From positions 1-35,876 of the forward strand of contig DYBL01000012.1 of assembly GCA_019418625.1 (NCBI GenBank): a DNA stretch of 35,876 nt, given 5' to 3'. The notes below the pieces were generated by a model. That model searched no databases, was not told where the DNA came from, and worked only from the letters and a program-made list of their open reading frames with translations. The position numbers and the translations under genes were made by a program. Numbering within the stretch: position 1 is the first letter of the stretch; the number at the start of each line of letters is the position of its first letter. Below are positions 15,936 to 22,036 of the stretch, piece by piece. The DNA comes from Clostridiales bacterium. GTDB taxonomy: Bacteria; Bacillota; Clostridia; Oscillospirales; Oscillospiraceae.

Positions 15936-15964
15936 TTGCAAAACCTGTCCGTTTATGGTAATTT
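15936..15964 (+). promoter_or_regulatory. Candidate spo0A promoter region
   Basis: TTGCAA (15936-15941), a 17-base spacer and TAATTT (15959-15964) form a plausible sigma-A promoter about 100 bases before spo0A. Upstream, GCGTCGAA at 15898-15905 is one base off a Spo0A box (TGTCGAA), and the GAAT in it resembles a sigma-H -10. Both are weak matches. Confidence 0.35.
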
Positions 15965-16066
15965 ATAGAAAACGTGATTTGAAGCTTCATGAATCCGTCG
16001 CAGCGGAAGGCCAGCCGGGGAGCGGCCTCCGGTGCCCAAAAACTTTGGAAAAGGAAAAGGGAAGAC

Positions 16067-16837
16067 ATGGACAGCAGGAGAACTGTATTGCTGGCAGATG
16101 CCAATGAAGAATTCCGCGGCATGCTGCGGAATGTGATCGACGGAACGGATGGATTCACCGTGGCGGGCTCCACGGGAGACGGCGCGGAGGCGCTGCGCCT
16201 TTGCAACGAGCTGCACCCGGACCTTGTTTTGATGGACGTGGTGCTGCCCGGATTGGACGGTTTTGCCCTCATGAAGCGGATGGGGCTGCAGGAGGCAGGT
16301 ACGCCGAAGGTCATCGTGCTCTCCGCACTTTGCACGGAGCAGGCGGTAAGCGAGGCGGTGAGCCTGGGCGCGAGCTTTTTCTTCTCCAAGCCCTGTGAGA
16401 TGGAGGCACTGCTGGAGCGGATGGGCGCCGTGTGCACGCCCGCTGTGCCGGAGCCGCAGATGTCCGCCCCGGAGCTGAAGACTCTGGTGACCGCTGTGAT
16501 CCATGAGATCGGTGTGCCTGCCCATATCAAGGGCTATCAGTACCTGCGGGAGGCCATCATGATCGCCGTGGAGGACATGGATGTCATCAACGCAGTGACG
16601 AAGGTGCTCTATCCTGAGGTGGCCAAGCGGTTCGGTACCACGGCTTCCCGGGTGGAGCGGGCCATCCGCCACGCCATCGAGGTGGCCTGGGACCGGGGCG
16701 ATCTGGAGACGCTGCAAAAGTACTTCGGCTACACCGTGTCCAACGCCAAGGGAAAACCCACCAACTCCGAGTTCATCGCCATGATCGCGGACCGGCTGGT
16801 GCTGGAACGGAAAAATCAGAGCTTGATGCGTGCATAA
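16067..16837 (+). CDS. spo0A: Sporulation master regulator Spo0A
   Basis: Phosphorelay-fed response regulator that starts sporulation; 256 residues. The receiver domain has acidic residues near Asp11, the phosphorylation site Asp57 in LVLMDVVLPGLDGF, and the conserved Lys in FFSKPCEM. After a linker, the DNA-binding domain shows the Spo0A-only sequence HEIGVPAHIKGYQYLREAI, then LYPEVAKRFGTTASRVERAIRHAIEVAW, which includes the recognition helix and the sigma-A contact region, and NAKGKPTNSEFIAMIADRL. Start ATG 16067 follows AAAAGGGAAG. Upstream in-frame codons to 15989 lack a ribosome-binding site. The usual adjacent spoIVB is displaced by about 2 kb. Confidence 0.97.
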   Translation: MDSRRTVLLADANEEFRGMLRNVIDGTDGFTVAGSTGDGAEALRLCNELHPDLVLMDVVLPGLDGFALMKRMGLQEAGTPKVIVLSALCTEQAVSEAVSLGASFFFSKPCEMEALLERMGAVCTPAVPEPQMSAPELKTLVTAVIHEIGVPAHIKGYQYLREAIMIAVEDMDVINAVTKVLYPEVAKRFGTTASRVERAIRHAIEVAWDRGDLETLQKYFGYTVSNAKGKPTNSEFIAMIADRLVLERKNQSLMRA

Positions 16838-16841
16838 AAAA

Positions 16842-16866
16842 AGAGAGGCATTTGCCTCTCTTTTTT
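16842..16866. terminator. Terminator between spo0A and the DUF2812 gene (bidirectional)
   Basis: AGAGAGGCA (16842-16850) and TGCCTCTCT (16853-16861) form a 9-bp stem, with A residues before and T residues after. It can serve spo0A on plus and the DUF2812 gene on minus. Confidence 0.88.
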
Positions 16867-16890
16867 GCTGTATGGGATTCGCAGCGTCTT

Positions 16891-18306
16891 TCAGGGAAGC
16901 TCCAGTGCCTCCGGGCACAGGGCGGCGGCGGTCAGCTCCAGTTGGGCCTGGGTAGGATCGTCGCCCCAGTAGTGTACCTCCGCCAGGCGGCCCTCCCAGC
17001 AAAAGACGTACCGGTTCCGGGGCTCGTCGCCGGTATAGTGGCGGTAGAGGGCAGTCACTCCGTCGGGGGCCCAGTCCTGGAGCACCGCGTGGTCCATGTA
17101 CTCCGGCGGCACTTCCGGAGAGCGGCGGGCGTACTGCTCCAGCAGGTAGTCCCGGCAAAGGCCGTACAAAAGGGGCAGCTTCACGTCCACCACCGTGTAG
17201 GATAGATCCGGCAGCTCCTCATCGCAGTCCAGACGCAGGTCCTGGCGGTAGTCCGCCTGGGTCAGCAGGGGGGAGGACTGGATGTGCGCCTCCGTGGAGT
17301 AGCGGTCATCCTCCGCCGCGCCGGTGAGGCTCTCCACCCGCAGGGGGATAGGGTCGGCGTAGATCTCCCAGGTGATGCCGTAGACGGTGTAGCTGTCCAC
17401 CGGGTCGGAGCTGCCCAGGAGGCCCCGGCGGCTCAGGGAGATCACGCCGGCCACCAGCGCCGACATACCTGCCAGGGTGACGGCCACACAGATGCCGATG
17501 GATACGGCCCGGTTCACCCGCCGGGAGGCGCCCAGGCCCCGGAGGGCACGGGTGGCGGCAGCGGTGAGCACGCACACCAGCACCACCAGCACCACGCCGA
17601 AGAGGAAGTAGATCAGCTCCCGCCGGGAGGTGGTCAGCAGGAATAAGATCTCAACAACAAACAGGATGCTTACAAAGGCAAAACTGGCATAGCGCCAGGT
17701 GCGGATATGGAGCATGCGGCCCTCTCGGGCTGCCTGCCGGGCCCGTGGCAGCCACCGGGCATAGAAACCAAGCTCCAGCAGAGCCATGAGGGCAATGGGA
17801 AGCCAGATGGCGGACGAGAGCAGGGTGATGGGGGAGCTGAGTGCGTCCAGAGGGCCGGTGTACATCCGCCAGAAGAAAAATACCAGCTGGAATATGGCCA
17901 GGGCCAGCGTGGCCAGCATGCCCGGCAGGAAGCTGCGGCGCATGGCTGCGCGGATGTTTTCCACCTGGGTCACCGGATCCGTCTCCAGCGGGATGGGATC
18001 GCTTTGGTCTGTATAGAAGATCTGCATCTGTCCCCACCGGACCGCCGGCTCCCAGCCGACTTGGGCACAGTAGTCCGCAAAGACCTGCTGGCCCTCTGTG
18101 GGGCCCGGGTCAAAAGAGGAAGCCTTGGGGAAGTAGGTGACGGAGAAATGGAGCTGCGATGGTTCCATGGCCCGGTAGCGCCAGAGCGCGCCGGAGATGG
18201 AGTCGATCATCCAGCCCCGTGCCGCCATGCGCTCTAAGTGGGCGGCAATGCCTTGGGCATCGTAAAAGGAATAGAAAGCCAGCCGGTAAATGCGCCTTTT
18301 TTTCAT
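16891..18306 (-). CDS. DUF2812-domain membrane protein
   Basis: 471 residues. The N-terminal 110 residues match the DUF2812 pattern (YRLAFYSFYDAQGIAAHLERMAARGWMI, then YRAMEPSQLHFSVTYFP), a domain of unknown function common in Firmicutes. At least four to five transmembrane helices follow in the middle (about residues 130-300), and a C-terminal soluble region of about 170 residues may be extracytoplasmic. DUF2812 proteins are often paired with a PadR regulator, as here: the ATG overlaps the PadR stop in an ATGA, so they are co-translated. The function is unknown; the pairing suggests an envelope response to a signal sensed by PadR. Confidence 0.85.
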   Translation of the reverse strand: MKKRRIYRLAFYSFYDAQGIAAHLERMAARGWMIDSISGALWRYRAMEPSQLHFSVTYFPKASSFDPGPTEGQQVFADYCAQVGWEPAVRWGQMQIFYTDQSDPIPLETDPVTQVENIRAAMRRSFLPGMLATLALAIFQLVFFFWRMYTGPLDALSSPITLLSSAIWLPIALMALLELGFYARWLPRARQAAREGRMLHIRTWRYASFAFVSILFVVEILFLLTTSRRELIYFLFGVVLVVLVCVLTAAATRALRGLGASRRVNRAVSIGICVAVTLAGMSALVAGVISLSRRGLLGSSDPVDSYTVYGITWEIYADPIPLRVESLTGAAEDDRYSTEAHIQSSPLLTQADYRQDLRLDCDEELPDLSYTVVDVKLPLLYGLCRDYLLEQYARRSPEVPPEYMDHAVLQDWAPDGVTALYRHYTGDEPRNRYVFCWEGRLAEVHYWGDDPTQAQLELTAAALCPEALELP

Positions 18307-18629
18307 CGGGACGCTCCTTCCTCCGGCAGAATACGCCGGTAGTCCTCCGCCAGCGTGATAAGACGCCGGTACTCTTCTTCCAAAGCCTGCCGCCCTGCCG
18401 CCGTGATGCGGTAGCTGCGGCGCCGGCCTTCCACCTTGGTCTCCTCGATCATGCCAGCGCTCTGGAACTGCTCCAGCAGGTTATAAAGCGTGCCGGGCCC
18501 CACATTGACCCGTCCCCCTGTCAGGGCGGACACGGCGGCCATGATATCCGTGCCGCATTGCTCCTTGGTCAGGCACAGCAGGATATAGAACATCTGCTCC
18601 GTCAGGGTGTGGAATTTTTCCCGCGCCAT
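18303..18629 (-). CDS. PadR-family transcriptional regulator
   Basis: 108-residue winged-helix repressor. The N-terminal domain reads LTEQMFYILLCLTKEQCGTDIMAAVSALTGGRVNVGPGTLYNLLEQFQ, with the family-typical GPGTLYNLL recognition segment, then GMIEETKVEGRRRSYRITAAGRQAL for the wing, and a short C-terminal helix. It represses its own operon in typical PadR circuits; the duplicated inverted repeat in its promoter (18647-18698) is the likely operator. ATG 18629 has GGAGGGGC upstream. It forms a two-gene operon with the DUF2812 gene. The ligand is unknown. Confidence 0.93.
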   Translation of the reverse strand: MAREKFHTLTEQMFYILLCLTKEQCGTDIMAAVSALTGGRVNVGPGTLYNLLEQFQSAGMIEETKVEGRRRSYRITAAGRQALEEEYRRLITLAEDYRRILPEEGASR

Positions 18630-18646
18630 GGAGCCCCTCCTCTCTG

Positions 18647-18698
18647 AATATCGAATATCGTTATTTCTGATCTCACTATAATACCGATATTCGATATT
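18647..18698. promoter_or_regulatory. PadR operator candidate: doubled inverted repeat
   Basis: AATATCGAATATCG at 18647-18660 is the exact reverse complement of CGATATTCGATATT at 18685-18698. Each arm is itself a tandem pair of a 7-mer (AATATCG twice, CGATATT twice). One arm fills most of the -35/-10 spacer and the other lies just after the likely start site. This arrangement suits repression. Confidence 0.8.
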
Positions 18699-18703
18699 GT
18701 CAA
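18675..18703 (-). promoter_or_regulatory. Sigma-A promoter of the padR operon
   Basis: Read on the minus strand: TTGACA (18703-18698), a 17-base spacer and TATAGT (18680-18675). The -35 box is perfect. The spacer contains one operator arm. Confidence 0.75.
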
Positions 18704-18717
18704 GCGGGAAGTGGGGC

Positions 18718-18746
18718 TTGCCTTTTGGGACGCGGCGTGCTATCCT
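18718..18746 (+). promoter_or_regulatory. Candidate promoter of the TSCPD gene
   Basis: TTGCCT (18718-18723), a 17-base spacer and TATCCT (18741-18746), 34 bases before the ATG. The match is moderate. Confidence 0.5.
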
Positions 18747-18780
18747 GTTAAAAGATTAGAAAAAGAGGAGAAAAAGGTAT

Positions 18781-19041
18781 ATGAAGTATTCTTTCCGTCC
18801 CCAGGGCGTGTGCTCTCGGGAAATGAGCGTGGAGCTGAACGACCAGGGCGTCATTGAGAACCTGGAGGTCGTGGGCGGCTGCAGCGGCAACCTGCAGGGC
18901 ATCAGCGCACTGGTGCGCGGCATGTCTGCGCAGGAGGCCATCGAGCGCATGAAGGGCATCCACTGCGGCGCCAAGTCCACCTCCTGCCCGGACCAGCTGG
19001 CCCGGGGCCTGGAGCAGATCCTGGCGGGCAAAGCTCAGTAA
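18781..19041 (+). CDS. TSCPD-domain small protein (TIGR03905-like)
   Basis: 86 residues of a conserved small family, function unknown. The family marker is TSCPDQLARGL near the C-terminus (residues about 69-79). Other typical features are the start YSFRPQGVCSREM and GGCSGNLQGISALVRGM. Cysteines at CSR, GGC, HCG and SCP could bind metal. TSCPD domains also occur at the C-terminus of some ribonucleotide reductases, but this free-standing form has no assigned role. Start ATG 18781 lies downstream of AAGAGGAG at a slightly long spacing. It is a single-gene unit with its own promoter and terminator. Confidence 0.9.
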   Translation: MKYSFRPQGVCSREMSVELNDQGVIENLEVVGGCSGNLQGISALVRGMSAQEAIERMKGIHCGAKSTSCPDQLARGLEQILAGKAQ

Positions 19042-19045
19042 GCGG

Positions 19046-19074
19046 AAAAAGCCATGCTGCGGCATGGCTTTTTT
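19046..19074 (+). terminator. Terminator after the TSCPD gene
   Basis: AAAAAGCCATGC (19046-19057), loop TGCG, then GCATGGCTTTTTT (19062-19074). Confidence 0.92.
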
Positions 19075-19172
19075 CTTATGTTTTGCCAGCCTTTTGTGGA
19101 CAATCGAATAGAAAGATGATACACTGACACATATTGTAAACGAAATCTGTGTTGAGGGAGAACAGACCATTT

Positions 19173-20315
19173 ATGAAGATCGTTTTGGTCATTGACCAGT
19201 TCGACGACGCCAACAACGGCACCACCATCAGCGCCCGGCGCTTTGCCATGGCGCTGCGTCAGCACGGCAACGAGGTGCGTGTCATCGCCACGGGAAAACC
19301 GGCGGACTACAAATATGCCGTGCGGCAGATGCGCTTTTTCCCCATTGTAGAGCATCTGATCACCAGCCAGGGCATGCGCCTGGCCATTCCAAACAAGCAC
19401 GTGTTTGAAAAGGCGGCCGCCTGGGCGGACGTGGTGCATTTCATGATGCCCTCGCCGCTGGGGGTCATGGGTCTCAAGCATGTGGAAAAGCTGGGGATCC
19501 CCCACACGGCGGCGTTCCACTGCCAGCCGGAAAACATCACCTTCACGCTGCATATGGGAAACAGCAAACGGGTGAACGACTTTGTATACAACCGCTTCCG
19601 GGACAGCTTCTTTAACCGCTTTACCCACATCCACTGCCCCAGTGCCATGATCGCGGACCAGCTCCGCCGCCACGGCTATACCGCCAAGCTCCATGTGATC
19701 TCCAACGGCATCAGCCCCCAGTATCAGTATGGGAAAAGGCCCAAGGAGCCGTGGATGGAGGGCTTTTTCAACGTGCTGATGGTGGGTCGCTACGCCGGTG
19801 AAAAGCGGCAGGATGTGCTCATCGAGGCCGGTGCCAAAAGCCGCTATGCCGACCGCATCCAGGTGATCCTGGCGGGCAAGGGCCCTCTGGAGGGTAAGTA
19901 CCGCCGCCTCGCCAAAAAGCTCCATAACCCCATCGTCATGGAGTTTTACGAGCCGGAGCGGCTGCTGGAGATCCTCCACATGGCAGACCTGTATGTCCAT
20001 ACCTCCGATGCGGAGATCGAGGCCATGAGCTGCATGGAGGCGTTTGCCTGCGGCCTGGTGCCGGTCATCGCCAACTCGCCCCGCTCCGCCACGCCTCAGT
20101 TTGCCCTGGACAGCCAGAGCCTGTTCCCCGCCGGGGACAGCGATGCCCTGGCAGCGCGCATCGACTGGTGGATCGAGCATCCCCAGGAGCGGGTGGAGAT
20201 GGAAAAGCGCTATGCCGAGCATGCCAAGCGCTACGCCCTGAATCTCTCCATCCAGCAGACGGAGGACATGTTCCGCCAGGCTATTGAAGAGCAAAAAGCG
20301 GGCTCTGCCCAATAA
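19173..20315 (+). CDS. Family 4 glycosyltransferase
   Basis: 380 residues, GT-B fold, retaining-type transferase of unknown acceptor. The N-terminal half begins KIVLVIDQFDDANNGTTISARRFAMAL, with a Gly/Thr-rich loop. The C-terminal donor domain has LMVGRYAGEKRQDVLIEA, VILAGKGPLEGKY and DAEIEAMSCMEAFACGLVPVIAN, which supplies the conserved Glu residues of the family, although the usual E-x7-E spacing is not clear. No transmembrane helix, so it is probably membrane-peripheral. Relatives include diacylglycerol glucosyltransferases and wall-polymer or capsule enzymes; the choice cannot be made here. The ribosome-binding site GAGGGAG is 12 bases before ATG 19173; a GTG at 19149 is a less likely start. 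Transcribed alone. Confidence 0.85.
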   Translation: MKIVLVIDQFDDANNGTTISARRFAMALRQHGNEVRVIATGKPADYKYAVRQMRFFPIVEHLITSQGMRLAIPNKHVFEKAAAWADVVHFMMPSPLGVMGLKHVEKLGIPHTAAFHCQPENITFTLHMGNSKRVNDFVYNRFRDSFFNRFTHIHCPSAMIADQLRRHGYTAKLHVISNGISPQYQYGKRPKEPWMEGFFNVLMVGRYAGEKRQDVLIEAGAKSRYADRIQVILAGKGPLEGKYRRLAKKLHNPIVMEFYEPERLLEILHMADLYVHTSDAEIEAMSCMEAFACGLVPVIANSPRSATPQFALDSQSLFPAGDSDALAARIDWWIEHPQERVEMEKRYAEHAKRYALNLSIQQTEDMFRQAIEEQKAGSAQ

Positions 20316-20323
20316 AAAACAGC

Positions 20324-20360
20324 AAAGACCGCCGCGGGAAGCACCCGCGGCGGTCTTTTT
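20324..20360 (+). terminator. Strong terminator after the glycosyltransferase gene
   Basis: A 15-bp stem, AAAGACCGCCGCGGG (20324-20338) and CCCGCGGCGGTCTTT (20344-20358), with loop AAGCA and further T residues. Confidence 0.95.
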
Positions 20361-20399
20361 GCATACAATGGGGCAGCAGAGGAAGTGAGGTAAGGAACC

Positions 20400-20840
20400 A
20401 TGGCATATTCCGACCGGGAACTGCTGGCCCGGCTGATCCAGTGCGAGGCGGGCGGGGAAGGAGAAAACGGCATGAAGGCGGTGGCGGGCGTGGTCATGAA
20501 CCGGGTGAATGCCCGGGGCGGTGAGTACGCCCGGGTGGGGCAGGGCAGCATCCGCAAGATCATTTTCCAGCCCTATCAGTTCGTCTGTGCCAGCGAGACG
20601 GAAAACGGCGTGTACAATCCACAGAATATCTACAACATGCGGCCCGAGCAGATCCATTACGACATTGCCGACTGGGCCATCGCAGGCAACCGGCTGCCGG
20701 ACGTGGCGGAATCCTTGTGGTTCTATAATCCCTTCGGCCCCAACTGCCGCCCCTTCTTCCCTTCGGAGGTGGGGTACTGGCAGACCCGGATCGGCGATCA
20801 CTGCTTCTACAATCCAACCGACGCGTATTACAAAACTTGA
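20400..20840 (+). CDS. cwlJ: CwlJ-like spore cortex-lytic hydrolase (Hydrolase_2 family)
   Basis: 146 residues of the SleB/CwlJ catalytic domain with no signal peptide, like Bacillus CwlJ, which is laid down in the spore coat and degrades cortex at germination. It starts YSDRELLARLIQCEAGGEGENGMKAVAGVVMNRV, with probable catalytic Glu16. Further matches are IIFQPYQFVCAS, AESLWFYNP and IGDHCFYNPTDAYY, the last shared with CwlJ rather than SleB. GerQ, which CwlJ needs in Bacillus, is encoded 10 bases downstream. Ribosome-binding site GTGAGGTAAGGA. CATACAAT at 20362-20369 resembles a sigma-E -10 box, but no -35 is seen. Confidence 0.85.
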   Translation: MAYSDRELLARLIQCEAGGEGENGMKAVAGVVMNRVNARGGEYARVGQGSIRKIIFQPYQFVCASETENGVYNPQNIYNMRPEQIHYDIADWAIAGNRLPDVAESLWFYNPFGPNCRPFFPSEVGYWQTRIGDHCFYNPTDAYYKT

Positions 20841-20850
20841 GAGGTGTGCT

Positions 20851-21399
20851 ATGACCCAATATCAGACCACGAACATGCCGCCCAGCGGCGTCAACTGGAG
20901 CGGGGAGATCACCCCGGGACGCCGTACGCCTGCGGCGGTGCCGGACGGCATGCCCGGCACCATGTCCGGCCCCATGCCCGGCAGCGCATCCGGCCAGCCC
21001 TTCAACACGGTCCCCATGCAGACGGGGATGGCCTCCACCGCCAAACTCATGACCAGCGGGGCCCATCTGGACATGAAGAATAACCTTCCCCAGGAGGTGC
21101 TGGAGTCTCCCACCACGGTCCAGGAGGCCTACAAAGGGTCCCTCCGGGCCATGCTGGCGCGCAACGTGGGAAACTACATCGTAGCCACGTTCCTGGTAGG
21201 GACCCAGAACACGGTCTCCTTTGAGGGCGTGCTGTACGACGTGGGCAACGACTATGTGACCATCTATCAGTCCGGCCGGGACCGCTACATCGTCAGTGAC
21301 ATCTACTCCCTCAAGTACATGGAGTTCTACGATACCCAGCGGCGGGAGCTGTGCGACGAGCTGCTGCGTCAAAACGGCTGGGAGAGCCAGAATCCGTAA
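20851..21399 (+). CDS. gerQ: Spore coat protein GerQ
   Basis: 182 residues. The first 65 or so form a low-complexity Pro/Gly/Met/Ser-rich arm (GMPGTMSGPMPGSASGQP). The C-terminal domain shows the GerQ pattern: ESYIENIL-like EEAYKGSLRAMLARNVGNYIV is seen as QEAYKGSLRAMLARNVGNYIV, then VSFEGVLYDVGNDYVTIYQ, DRYIVSDIYSLKYMEF. In Bacillus GerQ holds CwlJ in the coat and is crosslinked by transglutaminase. Start ATG 20851 has GAGAGGTG and lies 10 bases after cwlJ, so the two are co-transcribed. Family call is supported by both domain and neighbour. Confidence 0.85.
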   Translation: MTQYQTTNMPPSGVNWSGEITPGRRTPAAVPDGMPGTMSGPMPGSASGQPFNTVPMQTGMASTAKLMTSGAHLDMKNNLPQEVLESPTTVQEAYKGSLRAMLARNVGNYIVATFLVGTQNTVSFEGVLYDVGNDYVTIYQSGRDRYIVSDIYSLKYMEFYDTQRRELCDELLRQNGWESQNP

Positions 21400-21406
21400 G
21401 AGGGGA

Positions 21407-21435
21407 TTGCGCCGGCGGGACAACTGTGCTAAAAT
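21407..21435 (+). promoter_or_regulatory. Candidate promoter of the nitroreductase gene
   Basis: TTGCGC (21407-21412), a 17-base spacer and TAAAAT (21430-21435), 37 bases before the ATG. Good spacing; the -35 is moderate. Confidence 0.55.
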
Positions 21436-21472
21436 CCGGGTATTCAAAAACACTGCAAAGGAGAAGATTTCC

Positions 21473-21985
21473 ATGGATTTTGCCCAATTGTCCCAGGCGC
21501 GGTATTCCCTGCGCAAGTTCAGTGACCGCCCCGTGGAGCCGGAGAAGCTCGCAGCGGTGCTGGAGGCGGGCCGCAATGCCCCCACGGCCCACAATCTCCA
21601 GCCCCAGCGCATTTTCGTGCTCCAGACCCCGGAGGCCCTGGAAAAGGCTGACGGCTGCACGGCCGCCCATTTCCATCCGCCGGTGATGCTGGTGGTGGCC
21701 TATGACCCGGCGGCGTCCTGGAAGCGGGAGACCGACGGCAAGGACCACGGTGAGATCGACGCCGCCATCGCGGTGACACAGATGATGCTCCAGGCAGCGG
21801 ACCTGGGCCTTGGCACCACCTATGTGGGCATGTTCGAGCCGGAAAAGCTCCTGGCAGCGTTCCCGGAGATGGAGGGCCTGGTGCCCATCGCCCTGCTGCC
21901 CATGGGCTACGGCGCCGAGGGCGCCCATCCCTCCCGTCTGCATGCGGACCGCAAGCCCATGGAAGAGCTGGTGCGGTATCTCTAA
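21473..21985 (+). CDS. Nitroreductase-family flavoprotein
   Basis: 170-residue FMN-dependent oxidoreductase of the small NfnB/RdxA-like fold. Signatures: the phosphate-binding start ARYSLRKFSDRPV, AGRNAPTAHNLQPQRIFVL, then DAAIAVTQMMLQAADLGLGTTYVGMF and the closing LLPMGYGAEGAHPS. The physiological substrate is unknown; such enzymes reduce quinones, flavins or nitro compounds with NAD(P)H. ATG 21473 has AAAGGAGAAG upstream. A longer in-frame reading from 21296 overlaps gerQ and is not used. It has its own promoter and a shared bidirectional terminator. Confidence 0.92.
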   Translation: MDFAQLSQARYSLRKFSDRPVEPEKLAAVLEAGRNAPTAHNLQPQRIFVLQTPEALEKADGCTAAHFHPPVMLVVAYDPAASWKRETDGKDHGEIDAAIAVTQMMLQAADLGLGTTYVGMFEPEKLLAAFPEMEGLVPIALLPMGYGAEGAHPSRLHADRKPMEELVRYL

Positions 21986-21988
21986 AAG

Positions 21989-22022
21989 AAAAAAAGACTG
22001 CCCATCGGGCAGTCTTTTTTTT
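21989..22022. terminator. Bidirectional terminator between nitroreductase and carboxypeptidase genes
   Basis: AAAAAAAGACTGCCC (21989-22003), loop ATC, GGGCAGTCTTTTTTTT (22007-22022). Both flanks suit termination from either side. Confidence 0.93.
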
Positions 22023-22036
22023 ATCTGTGCGGTGCC

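Noticed and set aside
20362..20369. CATACAAT upstream of cwlJ, similar to a sigma-E -10 box
   Set aside because: No matching -35 element at the right distance, which falls in the preceding terminator. Mentioned in the cwlJ entry but not called as a promoter.
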